From assembly GCF_905397375.1 (NCBI RefSeq), contig NZ_CAJPVG010000008.1, positions 162,045-226,044 of the forward strand: 64,000 nucleotides of DNA, read 5' to 3'. How positions within the stretch are numbered: position 1 is the stretch's first letter; every line of letters begins with the position of its first letter. The notes under the pieces were generated by a model, which was not told the DNA's origin, did no database searches, and was given only the letters and a program-made list of their open reading frames with translations. Source of the stretch: Ralstonia mannitolilytica (GTDB taxonomy: Bacteria; Pseudomonadota; Gammaproteobacteria; Burkholderiales; Burkholderiaceae). Shown here piece after piece: positions 61,934 to 64,000 of this stretch. A program made the translations under genes and the position numbers.

Positions 61934-64000
61934 ATGACCGAAATCCGCAACGTCGAACAGGAGCTGTCGCGCTTCCGCCTGCGGCTGGCGGCGGCCGCGC
62001 TGTTCGTGCTGGTCTGCTTCGGGCTGCTGCTCACACGCTTCTTCTGGCTGCAGCAGGTCAAGCACGAGCAGTACTCGGCCAAGGCCGAAGACAACCGCAT
62101 CTCCGTCGCACCCATCGAGCCCAACCGCGGCATCATCATGGACCGCAACGGCGTGGTGCTGGCGCGCAACTATTCCGCCTACACGCTCGAGATCACGCCG
62201 TCCAAGCTGCAGGACACGCTGGACAACACGATCGACCAGCTGGCACAGGTGGTCGACATCCAGCCGCGCGACCGCCGCCGCTTCAAGCGGCTGATGGAAG
62301 ATGCGCGCAGCTTTGAAAGCCTGCCGATCCGCAGCCAGCTCACCGACCAGGAGGTCGCGCGGTTCTCGGCGCAGCGCTTCCGCTTTCCGGGCGTGGACGT
62401 GCACGCGCGGCTGTTCCGCCAATACCCGCTGGGCGAGACCGCCTCGCACGTGATCGGCTACATCGGCCGGATCTCCGAGCGCGACCTGGAGCGCATCGAC
62501 AACATGAGCGATGCCAACAGCCAGCCCGGCGTGACGTACGACCCGCGCAAGGACGCGAACAACTACAGCGGCACCGAATACATCGGCAAGGTCGGCATCG
62601 AGCAGAGCTACGAGACGGAGCTGCACGGCCTGACCGGCTACGAAGAAGTGGAGGTGAGCGCCGGCGGGCGACCGATCCGCACGCTCTCGACCTCGCAGGC
62701 AACGCCGGGCAACAACCTGATCCTGTCGCTTGACATCAACCTGCAGCGGCTGGCCGAGCAGCTCTTCGGCAACCGCCGCGGCGCGCTGGTGGCGATCGAG
62801 CCGGAGACAGGCGACATCCTGGCCTTTGTCTCGAAGCCGACGTTCGACCCGAACCTCTTTATCGAGGGCATCGACACGGCCACCTGGAACGAACTCAACA
62901 ACTCGCCCGACAAGCCGCTGCTGAACCGCCCGCTGCGCGGCACCTATCCGCCGGGCTCCACCTACAAGCCCTTCATGGCGCTTGCCGCGCTGGAGCTCGG
63001 CAAGCGCACGCCGCAATGGGGCATGGCCGACCCGGGCTCGTTCACGCTCGGCAACCACACATTCCGCGACGATGCGCCGGGCGGCCACGGCTGGGTCGAC
63101 ATGTTCCGCTCCATCGTGGTGTCGTGCGATACGTACTACTACAAGCTCGCCAACGACATGGGCGTCAACGCGATCCACGATTTCATGAAGCCGCTGGGCT
63201 TCGGGCAGATCACCGGGATCGACATCGAAGGCGAGCGCACCGGCATCCTGCCGTCCACCGAGTGGAAGCGCAAAGCGTACAAGCGCCCCGAGCAGCAGAA
63301 GTGGTACGACGGTGAAACGATCTCGCTCGGCATCGGCCAGGGCTACAACAGCTTCACGATCCTGCAGTTGGCGCACGCGGTGTCGACGCTGGCCAACAAC
63401 GGCGTGGTGATGAAGCCCCACCTGGTGAAGGCGGTCGAGGATTCGCTGTCCAAGGCGCGCACGCTGACGGTGCCGACCGAGAGCTACCGCATTCCGCTCA
63501 AGCAGGCCAACATCGACGTGATCAAGCGCGCCATGGTGGGCGTGAACCAGTCGGGCACGGCCGCCAAGGCGTTCATCGGCGCGCAGTATGTGTCGGCGGG
63601 CAAGACCGGCACGGCGCAGACGTTCTCGCTGGGCAAGAACGAGAAGTACAACCACCACGCGATTCCGGAGTACAAGCGCGACCATGCGCTGTACGAGGCG
63701 TTTGCGCCGGCAGACCATCCGAAGATCGCCGTGGCGCTGATCGTCGAGAACGCCGGCTTCGGCGCCGCCACGGCCGCCCCGATTGCGCGCGCCGTCATGG
63801 ATTACTACCTGACCGGCAAATGGCCGGCGGAGCTGGCGGCCACCGCGCCGAAGCCGCAGCCGCAACCGCCGGTGGATACACCGAGCGTGTTCTCGACCGG
63901 CAAGACGGCCACCATCGCCAGCGCGACGGCCACGGCGCAGGCGGCGGCCGATGCCGCGGCGCAGGGTGCGTCGGCGGTCGCGGCTTCGACGCCTGCTGCG
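61934..64000 (+). CDS. mrdA: Penicillin-binding protein 2 (partial, 3' end cut by window)
   Basis: 689 codons are visible and the frame is still open at the right edge. A short cytoplasmic N-terminus is followed by one transmembrane helix (about residues 19-38), the non-catalytic pedestal domain (RGIIMDRNG, YPLGETASHVIGYIG) and the transpeptidase domain with SxxK in GSTYKPF, SCD as SxN equivalent, and KTGTAQ. It crosslinks peptidoglycan during elongation with RodA. The C-terminus extends into an Ala/Pro-rich tail (from about residue 635), longer than in E. coli. CAGG precedes the ATG. Confidence 0.97.
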   Translation, partial: MTEIRNVEQELSRFRLRLAAAALFVLVCFGLLLTRFFWLQQVKHEQYSAKAEDNRISVAPIEPNRGIIMDRNGVVLARNYSAYTLEITPSKLQDTLDNTIDQLAQVVDIQPRDRRRFKRLMEDARSFESLPIRSQLTDQEVARFSAQRFRFPGVDVHARLFRQYPLGETASHVIGYIGRISERDLERIDNMSDANSQPGVTYDPRKDANNYSGTEYIGKVGIEQSYETELHGLTGYEEVEVSAGGRPIRTLSTSQATPGNNLILSLDINLQRLAEQLFGNRRGALVAIEPETGDILAFVSKPTFDPNLFIEGIDTATWNELNNSPDKPLLNRPLRGTYPPGSTYKPFMALAALELGKRTPQWGMADPGSFTLGNHTFRDDAPGGHGWVDMFRSIVVSCDTYYYKLANDMGVNAIHDFMKPLGFGQITGIDIEGERTGILPSTEWKRKAYKRPEQQKWYDGETISLGIGQGYNSFTILQLAHAVSTLANNGVVMKPHLVKAVEDSLSKARTLTVPTESYRIPLKQANIDVIKRAMVGVNQSGTAAKAFIGAQYVSAGKTGTAQTFSLGKNEKYNHHAIPEYKRDHALYEAFAPADHPKIAVALIVENAGFGAATAAPIARAVMDYYLTGKWPAELAATAPKPQPQPPVDTPSVFSTGKTATIASATATAQAAADAAAQGASAVAASTPAA

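Noticed and set aside
61928..63865. 645-codon open frame antisense to mrdA
   Set aside because: Shadow of the penicillin-binding protein gene produced by high GC at third positions; no domain and no ribosome site.

Overview
The window is about 66 % GC, densely coded and shows betaproteobacterial (Burkholderiaceae) gene content: MetX/MetW, SlmA, a CxxT-type DksA, RegB/RegA, HslVU, the mre operon divergent from gatCA, and an AcrAB pump with its own TetR repressor. Protein sequences and gene order fit the genus Ralstonia, probably the main chromosome. No tRNA, rRNA, insertion sequence, prophage or CRISPR array was seen. Both edges cut genes: acrB at the left, mrdA at the right.

Layout. 1-5303: AcrAB efflux genes with a divergent TetR repressor that is translationally coupled to a patatin phospholipase, then a flavin disulfide-reductase paralogue lacking one redox cysteine. 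5421-11302: LigB-type dioxygenase, D-2-hydroxyacid dehydrogenase, GTP-type PEP carboxykinase, a long non-coding stretch, and an orphan OmpR-type regulator with Glu in place of the phospho-acceptor Asp. 11376-18292: a complete four-carbon acid-sugar (L-threonate and D-erythronate) catabolic cluster, gntR-ltnD-otnK-otnC-MFS-otnI, with divergent denD. 18303-22897: a cache-type two-component system divergent from the carbon-starvation/pyruvate transporter CstA and its YbdD partner.

22973-31834: a Sel1-repeat protein; metXW behind a SAM-II-like riboswitch and attenuator; the GABA operon gabT-gabD-gabP with divergent GabR. 31898-38451: SlmA, a HAD nucleotidase coupled to argB, a small ECF-sigma operon, a periplasmic copper chaperone, and the redox system RegB/RegA. 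38469-41467: a CsbD protein, a Cys/Lys-repeat periplasmic protein, and HslVU behind a heat-shock-like promoter.

41610-47113: an orphan peptide-binding protein, then two zinc COG0523 GTPases, DksA and a Fur/Zur regulator, which look like a metal-homeostasis block. 47202-49979: a bicovalent-FAD oxidase followed 12 nt later by an exported lactonase. 50112-58564: a membrane protein, RlmI, XerC, DUF484, and GatCAB, with two unrelated genes lying between gatA and gatB. 58777-64000: a structured leader, then mreB-mreC-mreD-mrdA.

Nothing here is an obviously new multi-gene system. The most noteworthy items are the Glu-53 response regulator with its approximately 430-nt hairpin-rich leader, the structured RNA upstream of mreB, the metX riboswitch, and the oxidase-lactonase pair. 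Starts were chosen from family alignment and Shine-Dalgarno spacing. No database search was possible.
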